DNA from: Nelumbo lutea
Taxonomy: Eukaryota > Streptophyta > Magnoliopsida > Proteales > Nelumbonaceae
Direction: 5' to 3'
DNA: 64,000 nucleotides
Assembly (NCBI GenBank): GCA_022828595.1
Contig: JAKGHH010000002.1
Location: 45,602,222-45,666,221 of the forward strand
This document shows, one piece after another, positions 12,701 to 27,700 of this stretch (position 1 is the first letter of the stretch; the number at the start of each line of letters is the position of its first letter). Under the pieces are notes generated by a model that was not told where the DNA came from, made no database searches, and saw nothing but the letters and a program-made list of their open reading frames with translations. The position numbers were made by a program, and so were the translations under genes.

Positions 12701-15700
12701 CTAAAGATTTTAATTAAGTGCCAAATATCCCACAAGAGCAAGGGCAATGTAAAAGGATATTTGAAACTGAGTCCTAGGAGCAAACATTCTGGATATCCCT
12801 GAGTAGCATTTTTGTTTATAAATCTCAAATTGGCTTGAGTTAATTCAATGTTTTGGTTGGGCCTTCACTGATTGAGTTGAAGGCAAGCCTAAAGAAATGG
12901 TGTGCCCAGAGACGTGGTATTTCTATGAGATTGAAAAGCTATTATAATTATTAGATATAAAAAAAGGTATTCGGGAAATTTACAAAAACTGAAGCAAACA
13001 AACCATTTCAACCGACATAGGATCCGTGGCATATTTCTCAGTTGGTGCTTGATTAAAAAGCATATTGCCCCTTGTCGCACGGAATATCATCCTCTCAAAT
13101 CTTAGGGCTTTGGATTTGCAAATTATGCCACTAATAAATCTCAATCCAGCTTCATTCGATGGTCCAAGCCGTGTTTCCTATAAAAAGAGAAGTCATTTAG
13201 TAAATGAAACCATAGAAGGTAGAGATATCATCTAACAACAGGAAAAAAGAACACTTGTTCAAGAAATGATGGTATATCCGCATAGTTATCCTTTGAATAT
13301 AAGTGAAATTTGTTATTTAAAATATTATTTAGTTATTTAAATAATATCATTATTTAAATTTTATAAATTTAATTATTAATTGAATTTACTAATTTATAAA
13401 ATTATAATTTATTCTATTATTAAATAATTTCATTATTAATTTGTAAAAATTTAAATTATTATTAATTTTAATATTATGTTATATTTTTTATTTTAAAATT
13501 TTAAAATTTATTGCAAAATTTCATTATTTTAACTATATAAAATATAGATATGTTAAATATTTTGTTATTTAACTATTTAAATAGTATATAAAATATTTAA
13601 AAATACTCATTATATTAATTTAAGATATTTAGTTATTGAAATATTTAAATAATATTTTATTTTTTAATGTTAAATTTCTATTATTTCAATAACATTTAAT
13701 TTGAATAATTTGAAAAATCATTATATTGTTAGTACATAATTTTGTGATGAATTTTGTAAAAGTATAAAACTATTAATAATATGAATATATTATTAAATCT
13801 ATTGTGATTATTTTTTTGTGTTTTTAATAAATATTTTAAAGCTTATACTATAATTACATAAATGCATTATTAATTTTGTAAAACTATTAGATTATTATTA
13901 ATTGAATATTATGTAATGATTTTTTTATTTTATTGCATAATTTCGTTATTTTAATTATTTAAAATATAGTTATGTTAAATATTTCGTTATTTTAAATACT
14001 TAGTTATTTAAATATTTAAATAATAAATAAAATATTTAAAATACTCATTATTTGAATTTAAGATATTTAGTTATTGAAATATTTAAATAAGTAAACATTT
14101 TTCTATGTAATTATTTATCTTTTTTTAGTATTTTGTTGTTTAAGATATTTAGTTATTGAAATATTGAACTAATATTTTATTTTTTAATGTTAAATTTATA
14201 TTATTTGAATAACATTTAATTTGAATAATCTGGAAAATCATAGTTTATATTGTTAGTACATAATTTCATGATGAATTTTGTAAAAATATAAAACTATTAA
14301 TAATATGAATATTATTAAATCTATTATAATTATTTTTTGTGTTTTTAATAATTGTTTTAAAGTTTATACTATTAGTACATAATTTCATTATTAATTTTGT
14401 AAAAATATTAAATTATTATTAATTTGAATATTATGTTATGAAGGTAAAGAGATATCATCTAACAACAGGAGAAAGAACACCTGTTCAAGAAATGATGGTA
14501 TATCCGCATAGTTATCCCTTGAATATAAGTTTTCATCTAATTCCCTCTCCTGTGCAACCGTATGGTGCTGACCAGAAACAAGGAAGCCACCTGCCTGGAA
14601 TCAAAAAGCATGAGAATACAGAAGAACACAAACTTATTGTAAATTCATAAGAATGTTGTCTATATGAAAAAGAACTATAAAGGGTAATAATATTCATCAC
14701 TTAAGAGACAACTGTTAATAGTGCACATAAGAATGAGGAAAAATGCACATATTTCTATCTTAGATATTGTGTGAATGATGAGGATAATATTTGAGAGAGA
14801 AACAGACAGATTATTCTCATTATTTAGCATAGCCATGTCATCTCTAGCATAACATTGTGCAGGGACCCCATCCTACTTTTCATTTTCATTTTTTCCATAT
14901 GCAGACAGATAAAAGTATATAATTATTATATAAGGAATTTATGACGGGAAAGGAGATCAAGAATCTTAAATTCATTAATCTTGTATTAGGATAGTTGAGC
15001 TAATCTTTTATCCCCTACCCAAAAAAATGTAATATACAATGTACATAGTATCATATATCTCATTTCTAATCTTGTCCCTCCTAATCTCGCCACCCATCCA
15101 TCATAGCTACACGATGACAGTATAAGTTTTGTTTATCTGACCCCAAGGAGTGGAGAGAGCATAGTTGTACTCCCAGGATATTTCCCAATGCATTTTATTT
15201 GTTTGTAGTCCTGGAGTCCTTGCAAGTCCCTGCATAGGCTATAAGATTGGATTCCCTCTTTTATGTTTTCTTCTAATTAATTTGAACTCTATGGTTTGGC
15301 TAATCATCAAAAAAAAAAAACAACACCACCATAAACTGAATTGAAGGAAAAGGAAACAAGAAATTTTCATACCCATAAAACACAAGAGCAGCTATGCTAT
15401 GAACAATTTGGGAGGAATGAAATGTGAGAAGTTACCAAGAAAAACACTAATTCAAAGAAGCAGTAATAAATCTAACAAAAATTAGTTATTCATTGGGTGA
15501 AAACAAAATAAGAGTTCAACTTTTAAACAGATGAGATATCCTTAAGAGGATGGTCCATAACGGCTGCATCATCCTACATATGTAATAGACCTATTACCTA
15601 CCATGATGTGGATCCCTTCCCTACTAGGCAGAATAAAAATGAATTTTGATGGGTGCAACATTGGGAACCCCGTGGAGTTAGGTATTGGAGGTGCTGTCAC

Positions 15701-18700
15701 TTGTCAGGAACCATATAGAGGAGGCTATATTAGCTTTCTCAGTACCAGTTGGAGTTTGGAACTTCATAGAAGTTGAATTGCATACTGTATTTCAAGGACT
15801 GAAATTGGCCAGTGCATATAGTTTCATGTGAATGATTGTAGAAGAAGACTCAAAATCAATTATCAGCTGGCTAAAGGGAGAAATGGATGGATGTTGGAAT
15901 CTCAAATATCAGATTAGGGAAGCAAGACACTTCTGTACAAGAGTACAAGCAGAAGTCCTATGGACCCCTCAATCAGCCAACTCTATAACAGATTCTCTAG
16001 CCAAGGAGGGAGTAGAGATACAGGTTCTGATGTGAGAAGAACATCCAATGGGCAAAAAACTGATCTGTGTAAGATTGGGGAACTCTCAAATGAGCAAGGA
16101 CTATCACTGTCTTAGCTGTATTCAATCTCTCTGTTTTATTGATTTTGAGAATGTACATCTTGCACATTATCATTGTACTTTTCTCACAAGTCACAATCAG
16201 TAAAATATACAAGTTACTGGCAAAAAAAAAGCTCATATCAATAACAAGTACTGGAAGATATGGTATTGTTTCTAAAACTTGTAAATATGACAATGACCAT
16301 CATTAAGATGTCACTAGAACATGATTTCTATCAAAAGATAAGAAAAAGGATTTCTTTCAAAAAACAATAAATGTGTACCTTTTGCAAAACCATCTTGAAC
16401 TCCAGGAGCTCATTGTAAGTTTGTCGCAGTTTCTCGCTATTTGCATTCATTTCAATAAGTTCATGCTCATGCTCAGAAAGTTGTATCTGGAAAAAAAAAT
16501 ATTGCAATTAGTAATCCATATTACGTTTCTGAATGAAGTAGTCCTCATTGGAAGAAAGAACAACTCATCGCTATAAAGTTATCTGTGCAAAAAAAAAGTA
16601 ATAATTAAATAATAATATAATATTAATTTATTGGTAAATAATTAAGAAACAAACCTCTAATTCTTCCAAGTCAACATCTGGTTGTGGTGAAGAATGAATA
16701 GGGGATACCATGCCAGCTTTACTGATTTGATCTTTAAAAAAGCGTAGCTTCCGTGAAATCTCCCCACATCGTTTTACCTTCAAAATAGCTCCAAAACATG
16801 AATTCCATGGATCATGGCTCATAGTTGCACGAAATGGCATTCATCATATCAAAAAGATAGTGAAAAATCGAGAAAGAGAAAAGCTCAGCATACCAACTAT
16901 AGTGAAAAATCAGCAAACATCAAGAATATTTTGTGGGACTCAGCATCGGGCTCTATAAAATATTCCTAACGTAAATTGTAAGATTCACTCATATCAGCTA
17001 CAAGTTTGATGAATTAACGTGCCTAGAATTACTCTCTCCAGGAAAATTAGTTGTTTACTTGAATTAATTTAAAGCACTCTTTTTTTATCAGTAACAGAAA
17101 ACTTTCATTAATTAGAAAAAGTTTAAAATACAAAGGTGGGGGGAGGTAAACCCTCTTAACCCCCTCCCCCCAACAGGAAAATTACACAGTAGCCCAAAAC
17201 AATTGACTTCTTCCCACTCCCTGTTTGGCCAAAGCATATGCAAATGAATTAGCACATCTTTTAACCCACCGGACACGCACATCCATTCCTTGGGTTATCC
17301 ACTTGAACTGCCTTCTTTCATTAATGTATGCCCATAACCCATTGTTTGCCTTCTCTATCCAGCCAATTACCACTTGCGAATCTCTTTCGATAATCAACCT
17401 ATTTATATTCAACTCCCTAGCCCTTTTTACCCCTTCCAAAAGGGCCTGAATTTCTGCTCTCAGAGAATCTCCAAATCCAATTGGTCCTGGAAAAATAACC
17501 GAACATGCCTCTGTTCTGAACACACCACCAACCCCTGATGGCCCTGGATTTCCTTCACTGCTCCCATCAAAGTTGAGTTTGTTAAAGCCTTCCATCGGAG
17601 GGAGCCACATCGGATGGACATTGACTCTACTAGGAGCCGAGACTGCTATCTCATGCCAATTATTCATGATGGTCTCTATTGAAGTATCCTCAAATAGGTT
17701 CATTGTTTTTACCTATTGTGCTACCCTCAAAGAAATCACTTCTATAATTGTGTCCCTGCTTCTTTATTTTTCATCAAATATCCTTTGGTTCCTTTCCTCC
17801 CAAATCGTCCAATAAACTGCTGCCTTAGTGCACCTCCACAAGATTTTTCCCCTCTTTTTAATCTGGCTACCAACTGGATAGGTGAAGAGGCCACGAATGC
17901 TTGAAGGGGGAGTTCACCTGCAACCAAATAAAGAGAGAAACCACTCCCAAATAGAAGAAATAAAAGGGCAGGATATAAGTAAATGAGAGCAAGACTCACT
18001 ATCAGCTTTACAAAGGGTACACCAGTGTGGGGACAAGCACCAAAACGGACACTTTTTTTGAAGATGACCACAAGTATTAATTCTTTCCAAAGCTATTTCC
18101 CAACAAAGAGCTCCAACCCTAGGTGGGACCGGTCTTCCCCACACTTCTTTAGAAGGAAAGGAAAAGGCAGGAGTAAAAGAAGAATGGGCCAGGGCATTGA
18201 AAAAGGAGGCACAACTGAAAGAGCCAGAAGAAGAAAGGGCCCAAATTCGGGAATCCCCTTTTGACGGTTCTACGAAAACCTTTTGAAGTACCTGAACCAA
18301 TGACCACACCAACTCCATCTCAGAATCTCTGAGGCCTCGTCTGAAACCCAAATCCCAATTAAGCTGATGACCTGGGCCAACGGAAGAAACTAAAGATGAG
18401 GCAGTTAAGTTTTTGTACCTAAAGGGATAAAAGGGAAAGATATTGATCCTTAAGTGGTGCCTCCCCCGCCCACACATGTTCCTAAAACCTTACTATATTT
18501 CCAGAACACAAATTATACATGACAAAGGGTAGAAAACAAGGAAGAATGGCATGGATGGCTTTCCAAGGTGCTGTTGCTGATGCTCTAGCCAAAACTCTTG
18601 CGTCCCAGACTCTGTGGATTAAATGTATTTTTCACTGTCAAGTCCAGTGGGTATAGCTTTTTTTCTGGAAAAGGATCACCCAATTGGAGATCTTTTGCTT

Positions 18701-21700
18701 CTGCAAAAACCATGGAGTTGCAGGCTCCCAAGGATCCTCTCGATGAGGGAAGTTTAAATACTAAACAACTGTTGGAAAATGTGGGGTTACTGGTGCAGAT
18801 CTATATTTGGTAGTTGTGTAAAAATAGAATTGTATATATTCCTAGGATTGTGGAAGGATTGACTTAGAAAGTTTTCTTTCTATTTCTATTCTTGTACTTT
18901 CTATTTTCTTTTCTTTCTATTTTTCTACTTTCTATTTTCTCTTCTTTCTATTTATTGCAGCAGCTTACTGTATAAATATGTCAATTGGCAATAGAATGAA
19001 ATACATCAGTATTCTACCATTCCAAAACATGGTATCAGATCTCTTGGTTTGTCAACCTTGAGATTTTTTTTCGGCCTTCATTGCCAGTTTTTCGTGTTTT
19101 TCTCTTCTGCCCTTCAGTGTTGATCTGTAACCAGAAGTGTTCCTTTATTCTCCTTTATATTCCGGCCAGTTCTTCCCTCTTTTATTCTCCTTTCCTGCTG
19201 GCCTTATTTTTCCTCCATTAACAATGTCCGACATGACTGCAACAAGTGCTCCCTTCCAAACCGATGAAGGAGCAAAAAATTCTCATCCTCACACTGGTGA
19301 TTTGCAGAATATTCAGACAACATATAGACTGAATGGCCAGAACTACATGAAGTGGTCACAACTAGTGCATACCTATTTGAAGGGAAAAGGAAAAATTAGT
19401 CACCTTCTTGGAACAGGGCCAAAGTTGGGCGAGCCAAATTTTGATGCTTGGGACGAAGAGGACTCCATGATTATGTCATGGTTGAGTTCAATGACACCCG
19501 AGATCAGTGATACTTGTATGTTTCTTCCCTTTGCAAAGGCTATTTGGGATGCTGTCCGACAAACCTATTCCAAAGCCCATGACGCTGCTCGTGTCGGTTC
19601 TTGAAACAAAGTGAAGTAAGTATGCAAATCTGCAGCAAAATTTATGGCATGAGCTTGATCATTATCGGGTTCTTCAGACAAAGTGCCCTGATGATGCTGT
19701 GATCTTGAAGAATTTTATTGAAAGAGATAGGGTGTATGAATTTTTGGTCGAACTGAATGCTGAATTTGATCAGGTCCGAATAAAAATTCTTGGCAAAGAA
19801 GAAGTGCCTCCATTGAATGAAGTCATAGCCCTTGTCAGAGCTGAGGAAAGCCGCAGTGGAATCATGCTTGAGCCTAAAGATCCCGAAGGCTCAGCCATGG
19901 TGGCAAGGGGAGGAAGTTATAGTGGTTCAAAGGGTGAGAACAATCACAACTTGGCTCGTGACTCTAACGATAACCTCTGATGCACCTATTGCAAGAAGCC
20001 CAGACACACAAAAGATCAGTGCTGGAAACTTCATGGGAAACCTCCCACATCCAGCAAGGAATGGGGAAATCGAAGAGTTTCAAAAGGAGTTCAACAAACC
20101 CATAATGTCTCCACAACCCCGCAGCAAGACAACCCAAGTCAGGGACCATTTAATGATGAAGAAATAGAAAGGCTAAGGAGCTTCCTGAAATCCTTGAAAC
20201 CAAGAAGTGGTTCTACCTCTCTTGCTCTCTCAGGTGAGTCTTTATCTCTAGGATTACATGCCTCGGCTAGTGTTTTTCCAGGGATTGTTGATTCTGGAAC
20301 TACTAACCACATGACACCCTCTTCACTACATTTTCTCACCTATACACCCTGTCCTAGTAATAGAAAAATTTCTGTTGCTAATGGTTCTTTCACCACAGTG
20401 GCAGGGATTGGGAATATTCAAATTACACCATTCCTATTGCTTAAAAATGTGCTTCATGTTCCTAAGTTATCCACTAGCCTTATCTCTATAGATAAACTCA
20501 CCCAGGATGTGAACTGCAATGTTGTGTTCTTTCCTTCTTACTGTGTATTTCAGGACCAGGTTTTGAGGAAGAAGATTGGACTTGCTAAGGAAAGGGATGG
20601 ACTCTACTACCTTGAAGCAACCAGCAAACCATCTCACACTGTTATGCATGTCACACACGAGTCATTTTTATCTACCTCCAATAAAGATTTAATTTGGCGT
20701 CATCACTTCCGTTTCGGTCATCCTTCATTTCTTGTTTTAAAGACAATGATTCATTCCTTGTTTAAAGGAATTGATGTTGAAACCTTTCATTGTGATGTTT
20801 GTGAACTTGCTAAGCACAAAAGGGTTTCTTTCCCAATCAGTAATAAAAGATCTTCAACTCCTTTTTATTTGATTCATTCGGATATATGGGGCCCATCTCA
20901 AATTCTCAACATTACTGGTTCTAGATGATTTGTCACCTTTATTGACGATTGCACTAGGGTCACATGAAAGTCTAAATCTGATGTGGGTACCATTCTTCCC
21001 AACTTTCATAACATGGTCCAAACTCAGTTTGGTGTGAGAATTAAAAGGTTTCGATCTGATAATGCTACAAATTATTTTAATCAGATTTTGTCCCCAGTTT
21101 TTTAGAAACAAGGCATTGTGCATGAATCCTCCTGTGTTAACACTCCCCAACAGAATGGAATAGCTGAGAGGAAAAATGGCCATCTTTTGCAAACCACCTG
21201 AGCCTTTCTCTTTCAAAACTGGTGCCAAAACAATATTGGGGGAAGCTGTCCTTACTGCTGCATACACCATAAATAGACTACCATCTAAAGTTCTTGACAA
21301 CCGAAGCCCAACACAAGTCCTTTCTCAATTCTACCCTGATATTTGAACCTCAAATAATCTCACACTAAGAATTTTGGTTGCACTGCCTTTGTTCATGTCC
21401 ATAATAAAGGAAAATCGAATCCACGAGCAATCAGGTGTGTCTTCTTAGATATTCCCCAACTCAGAAAGGTTATAAATGTTATCATCCAACCACCAAAAAA
21501 TTCTACACCTCCATCGATGTCACATTTGAGGAGGGACAATCCTTTTCCACTCAAACTTATCTTCAGGGGGAGCCCTCATTAATGGAAGATAAGGCCTCGG
21601 ATCTACTCTCCTTAGATGTATTACCCTCCTCACAGTCATCCAACCGTCAAGAATCACATCCCTCTGAGTCACAATCCTCTAAGCCCCACATTCCCGAGTC

Positions 21701-24700
21701 TCAACAAGAGTCAAACAACCCGACCATTGAACCAAATTCAGACACTGTTAACCCCACCAATGATGTGCATGATGATGTGAGATATATGCAGGTTTACTCT
21801 AGGAGAAGAAATCCAGATCCTCAACTTGTGCAAGTCCAAGATTCAACTCCTAATCCTAGAACTGAGGGATATGCAGAACCTGAACCTGCACCTTCACAGT
21901 CTGAGTATGACCTACCTATTGCACTGAGAAAAGGAACCAGAGAATGTACCAAACGCCCATTGTACCCTTTAGCCAAATCTGTGTCGTTCAAAAGATTCTC
22001 TAAATCCCATAAAAGTTTTCTAGCCAGCCTTAACACCATTCCAATTCCTAATACTCTAGCCGAGGAACTTTCTAATAAAGAGTGGAGAAAAGCCATGAGA
22101 GTGGAAATGGAGGCACTAGAAAAGAACAACACATGGGAAGTTGTGGATCTACCAAGAAACAAGAAGATTGTAGGTTGTAAATGGGTGTTCACAGTTAAGT
22201 ACAAATCTGATGGGTCATTAGAAAGGTACAAAGCACGACTGGTAGCCAAGGGATATACACAGACTTATGGGGTAGATTATCAGGAAACTTTTGCCCCAGT
22301 AGCTAAAATAAATACAGTAAGGGTGTTGTTGTCTTTGGCTGCTAACTATAATTGGGATTTGCAACAGTTTGATGTAAAGAATGCATTTCTCCATGGTGAT
22401 CTAAAAGAGGAGATATACATGGACATTCCACCAGTTTTGGAGAAGGCATTAAGGGGAACAAAGTTTGTAGGTTGAAGAAAGCACTATACGACCTCAAACA
22501 ATCTCCAAGAGCATGGTTTGGAAGGTTTACAAAGGTGATGCTTAGTACAGGTTACAAGCAAAGTCAAGGTGACCACACATTGTTTATCAAACACACAGCC
22601 CCAGGGGAGTTTACTGCACTATTAATCTATGTGGACGATATAATCGTTATTGGGAATGATAAAAAGGAGAAGGAAGCATTGAAAAACTGCCTTTCCAGAG
22701 AATTTGAGACAAAAGACTTGGGGAGACTAAAGTATTTTCTCGGAATTGAAGTTGCACATTCTAAACAAGGCATCTTTATCTCTCAACAAAAGTATGTTGT
22801 TGATCTTTTGAGAGAAACAGGAAACATGGCATGTAAACCAGCACCCACGCCTATAGATCCCAATCATAAACTTGGAGAAGCCAGCGAGAATGCAAGTGTA
22901 GACAAGGAGATGTTCCAAAGACTAGTTGGAAAAGTCATTTATCTTGCACATACACGGCCAAATATTGCATACGCTATAAGTGTAATAAGTCAGTTTATGC
23001 ATAATCCTAAAGAAGTTCATTTGTAGGCTGCTCATCGAATTCTGCACTATTTGAAAGCCAATCCAAGAAAAGGAATTTTATTCAAAAGAAATGGCGGACT
23101 GGCTCTTGAAGCATATACAGATGTCGATTATGCAGGATCTCCAATAGACAGACGGTCCACTTCCGGTTACTGTACCTTCTTGGGAGGAAACTTAGTCACT
23201 TGGAGGAGTTAGAAACAAAATGTAGTGGCTCGGTCAAGTGCAGAGGCAGAATTCAGGGCTATGGCACAAGGAGTGTGTGAATTACTCTGATCGAAGATAA
23301 TTTTAGAAGACCTGAAGATTCCATAAGAAGAGCCTATGAAACTATATTGTGATAACAAGTCAGCCATCAATATTTCTCACAATCCTGTTCAACATGATAG
23401 GACAAAGCACATAGAAATTGACCGACACTTTATAAAAGAGAAACTGGACAGCAAGTTGATTTGCACTCCCTATGTGTCTACAAAAGGACAATTGGCCGAT
23501 GTACTTACTAAAGGGCTCAATAGTACAAACTTTCGAAGAATTATAGCCAAGATGGGAATGGAGGATCTCTACTCACTAGCTTGAGGGGGAGTGTTGGAAA
23601 ACGTGGGGTTACTGGTGCAGATCTATATTTGGTAGTTGTGTAAAAATAGAATTGTATATATTACTAGGATTCTGGAAGGATTGATTTAGAAAGTTTTCTT
23701 TCTATTCTTGTACTTTCTATTTTCTTTTCTTTCTATTTTTCTACTTTCTATTTTCTTTTCTTTCTATTTTTTTTTCTTCTTTCTATTTATTGCAGCAGCT
23801 TACTGTATAAATATGCCGATTGGCAATAGAATGAAATACATCAGTATTCTACCATTCCAAAACAACAACCCTTCTTGGAAGAGGAGACGTGTGATTCCAT
23901 GGGTGACGGGATTAGCAAATAACAGTTGATTGTGGGTGAACCAGTTGGGAGTGACTATTTCGAATCCTATTCAAATGGAAAGCTTTTCATTCCCTTTCTT
24001 GGCCGACAAGGAAAAGGAAATGTGGCCAATAAACTTGGAGGCCGCACAGGTTCCCTCTCTTCCTACAAACAAGTCCCCCAGTAGAGTTCAGTCAGAAATA
24101 GCTACCGATTTCGAGAGGTAAGACCATACTTTGCAATTTTGCACAGAGACTCCAGCTAGGAACAAACTATCAGAGGTTGATTTTACTTGTAAGTTTGACA
24201 AAGAGTTGGCTGAACATGGTACACCTCCACAGCTCGTTCAAACACAAGGAAACGATTCTGCCTATACTCAAAACATTGGAACTTCACTTTCTGACCTCTT
24301 CCCGTCAGCTCCCGTGGAACTAGGTATGCCTGTCCATTCGGTTTCAGACACTATCTTGGGTTCTTTACCTGAAGCAGGTGCTCTGACTTCCCAACTAGAA
24401 AGAACAGCCAATAGTGGAAGGGGTGTGTTTGCTGGAGAACAGCAGCTGAAGAAGAAGAAGAAGATCTGAGAATGGCGGCTTTCTCACTTCAGCCGGCCCT
24501 ATAATCTTATATAGATGTTTACAAAGTAATGTTACAAGAATGGACTAGAATGCCCCTGATTAGTGATGGGACACCTAGACATAAAAAGAACAAAACAAGT
24601 TTAAGCCCAATAAGTAAGAACTTAAAAACATAAATAAGATTAACACAAACACTAAACCAATTGAACCAACACTCCCCCTCAAGCTAAGCACGGATGTCAG

Positions 24701-27700
24701 TCATGTTTAGCTTGCCAAGCAAGTCTAAGAATTTCATTGAAGCTAGTCCTTTTGTTAGCACATCTGCAATCTGCATCTCGGAAGGAATATAAGGAATGCA
24801 GAGTTCCCCTGAGACTATTCTTTCTCTAACGAAGTGTCGGACAATCTCAATATGCTTCGTCCTATCATGTTGCACTGGGTTATTTGCAATGTTGATGGCA
24901 GCCTTTTGTCACAGTACAGCTTGAGAGGACACTCGACCCTTATCCTGAGCTCATCAAGAAGGGTCCTAAGGCACAATAGTTCAGCAACACCATGAGCCAT
25001 AGCTCGATATTCAGCCTCTGCACTTGATCTAGCAACCACATTCTGCTTTTTACTTCGCCATGTAACCAAATTCCCTCCAACAAACGTGCAATACCTAGAC
25101 GTAGACTTCCTGTCTGTAGAGAACACTGATGTGGGCCCCACGGCTGTGGGCCCCACTGTGTTCGTATGACAGCACATGTAACCTTTGTTAGTTATGTCAG
25201 TGTTAGTTGGTAGTTATCTTAGACAGCTTGTTATTTCAGTTTACTATTTGTTTTATTTTCCATGTAAGCATTAAGGGCAGAATTGCCCTTTCCTACATTT
25301 AGTGAACATAACCTATAAATATTGAGTGGTGGCGGCAGATTCATTAGATCTGTCCCTCCTTTCAAAACCCTTGTGTACTTCTGCTTTCTTCTTCTTTCTT
25401 CTCCCTCTTTCTTCTTTTCTCAATCCGAAATCTTTTGGAATTCAAGATTGATTGTAGTCTTGACCAACTACTCTGTCTACAACAGAACCAGCCCAATATG
25501 CATCAGTATACGCTTCAATTTCAATTTTATTATGTTTTTTTAACAAAAATCATTTTCCTGGGCAAGTCTTCAAATACCTAAGAATCATTTCCGCTGCTCT
25601 CATATGAGGAATCTTTGGAGAGTGCATGAACTGGCTAACAACATGTACAGCATAAGCAATATCTGGTCAAGTGAGAGACAGATATATCAATTTCCCTACC
25701 AATTTTTGGTATCTCTCTTTATCAAGGTAGTCATCTCCCACTGATTCCTGTAGACAATGATTCTATTCTATTAGAGTATCTGCTGGTCTACTCCCCATCA
25801 TACATGTCTCCTCTAGAAGATCAAGGACGTACTTTCGTTGAAATATATAGATGCCCTCTTGTGACCTAGTAACTTCAAATCCAAGTATCTCAGATGGCCC
25901 AAGTCTTTGATCTCAAACTCAAATGCCAAGAACTTCAATCTTTTTATCTCTTCTAAATCATTCCCTGTAGTCACCATATCATCCACATAGACGATGAGTG
26001 TCGTAAGCCTGCTATCCTGTTTTCTTATGAACAAAGTATGATCTGCACCACTTTCAGTGTATCCCACTCTCTTCATGGCCCCACAGAGCTTCTCAAACCA
26101 AGCTCGAGGGGACTGCTTAAGGCCATATAATGCTTTCCTCAGTCTACACACTTTCCCATCAAAACCATAACCTGGTGGAGGATCCATGAGTACCTCTTCA
26201 TGTAGATCATCATTTAGGAAAGCGTTCTTCACATCCAACTGATGTAGCTCCCATGAGAAGTTTGCAGCTAATGACAATAGAACCCGGATTGTGTTGAGCT
26301 TTGCGACTGAAGCAAAGGTCTCTTGGTAGTCAATCCCTTCCTTTTGAGTAAACCCCTTCACCACTAGTCTGGCCTTGTATCTTTCAATGGACCCACCCTC
26401 CCTATGCTTCACAGTGAACACCCACTTGCATCCCATAGTGCTCTTCCCTTCTGGTAGATCTACTAATTCCCAAGTCCTGGCTTTCATTAAGGCTTTCATT
26501 TCTTCATTCATAGCCTCTATCCATCTTGGATCAGACACTACCTTTGAGTACCTAGTAGGGACATGCACAGAAGAGAGAGCAGACACAAAGGAATAATAAC
26601 GAGGAGATAAACGTGAGTAAGAAACATATTCAGCAATGAGGTGTCGGATAGTACAAGAATGGGTAGACTTACAAAGAGCAATAGGGAGATCCAAATCAGA
26701 AATATGAGTGATAAGATTACCTGGAGTTGTTGAGACAGATTGATCCGAGTCCGATTGGTTGCTGCCATGAGTTGGAGGATCTTTTTTTCCTTCTGTTGTA
26801 GGTGATTCTCATATCTTTTTGTTGCCTACCAGTGTCCTCAGTTACATTCACAGCATCAAGAGTGAGGCACAAAAGAAGAGGGAGAAGAAGAATCCTCTTC
26901 CATCCCACTAGTCTCCCCCTGAATAGGATTGAGACTCAAAAAATACCACATCCTTTGTGACGTATTTCTTCTTGGTAACGGGATCATAACACTTGTAACC
27001 CCTCTATGTAAGAGAGTACCCTAGAAAGATTCCTTTCGTAGCCCTAGGATCCAACTTGGTCTTCTTTGGATCCTTTACATGAATAAAACATACACAACCA
27101 AAGACTCTAGGTGAAGAGGAAAGTCTGGAAGATCAGGGCAAAGGATAGAGAAAAGAATTTTCATACCCAACACCTTGGATGGCATCTGATTTATCAGATA
27201 TGATGCAGTAAGGACTGCTTGAGACCAATGGTGCTTGGGAACCTTGTGCTGAAATAGTAAAGCTCGAGCTGTCTCCAATAAGTGTCTATTTTTGCGCTCA
27301 GCAACCCCATTCCGTTGAGGGGTACTAGCACAAGATGACTGGTGTAGCATGCCTACATCCTCCATGAACAGGATCAAGGATCTTTCAAAATATTCAGCAA
27401 CATTGTTTGAACGGAATTGCTTTATCTTCTTGTCGAATTGAGTTTCAATCATTTTACAAAATGCCATGATTATCCGTGGCACTTCATCACGTCCTTTTAA
27501 CAAGTAGATCCATGTGCATCATGAATAGTGATCAATAAAACTAATAAAGTAACGAGAGCCATCTACAGAAACAAGAGGTGAAGGGCCCCAAACATCATAA
27601 TGGACCAAATCAAAGGGAGCTTGAATTCCATTACTAGAAATTGGATAATGAGTTTTACATTGTTTTGACAACTGACACACTTCACAAACTAAACTTTGAC

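Larger units (their letters stand above)
12360..13003 (-). other. VHA-a1 intron 6
   Basis: A 644-nt intron (GTTTG donor, TGCAG acceptor) holding a GA microsatellite (12453-12476) and a tRNA-like SINE fragment. The rest is unremarkable. Confidence 0.75.
14595..16378 (-). other. VHA-a1 intron 4
   Basis: A 1.8-kb intron with GTACAC donor and TTCCAG acceptor. It holds a probable LINE 3' end (15100-15320) and a LINE RNase H relic (15600-16230), both on the opposite strand. The stretch 14650-15100 shows nothing recognisable. Confidence 0.75.
18770..23864 (+). mobile_element. Copia element B, 5.1 kb
   Basis: A Ty1/copia retrotransposon on the plus strand, antisense to the host gene. The LTRs are 18770-19029 and 23592-23864, each running TGTTGGAAAA to CCAAAACA. 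The primer-binding site TGGTATCAGATC follows at 19030 and a polypurine tract GAGGGGGAG ends at 23591. The 5-bp target duplication ACAAC is at 18765-18769 and 23865-23869. The 3' LTR is longer because of extra TTTCT-type repeats. Its gag-pol is broken by stops. Confidence 0.93.
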
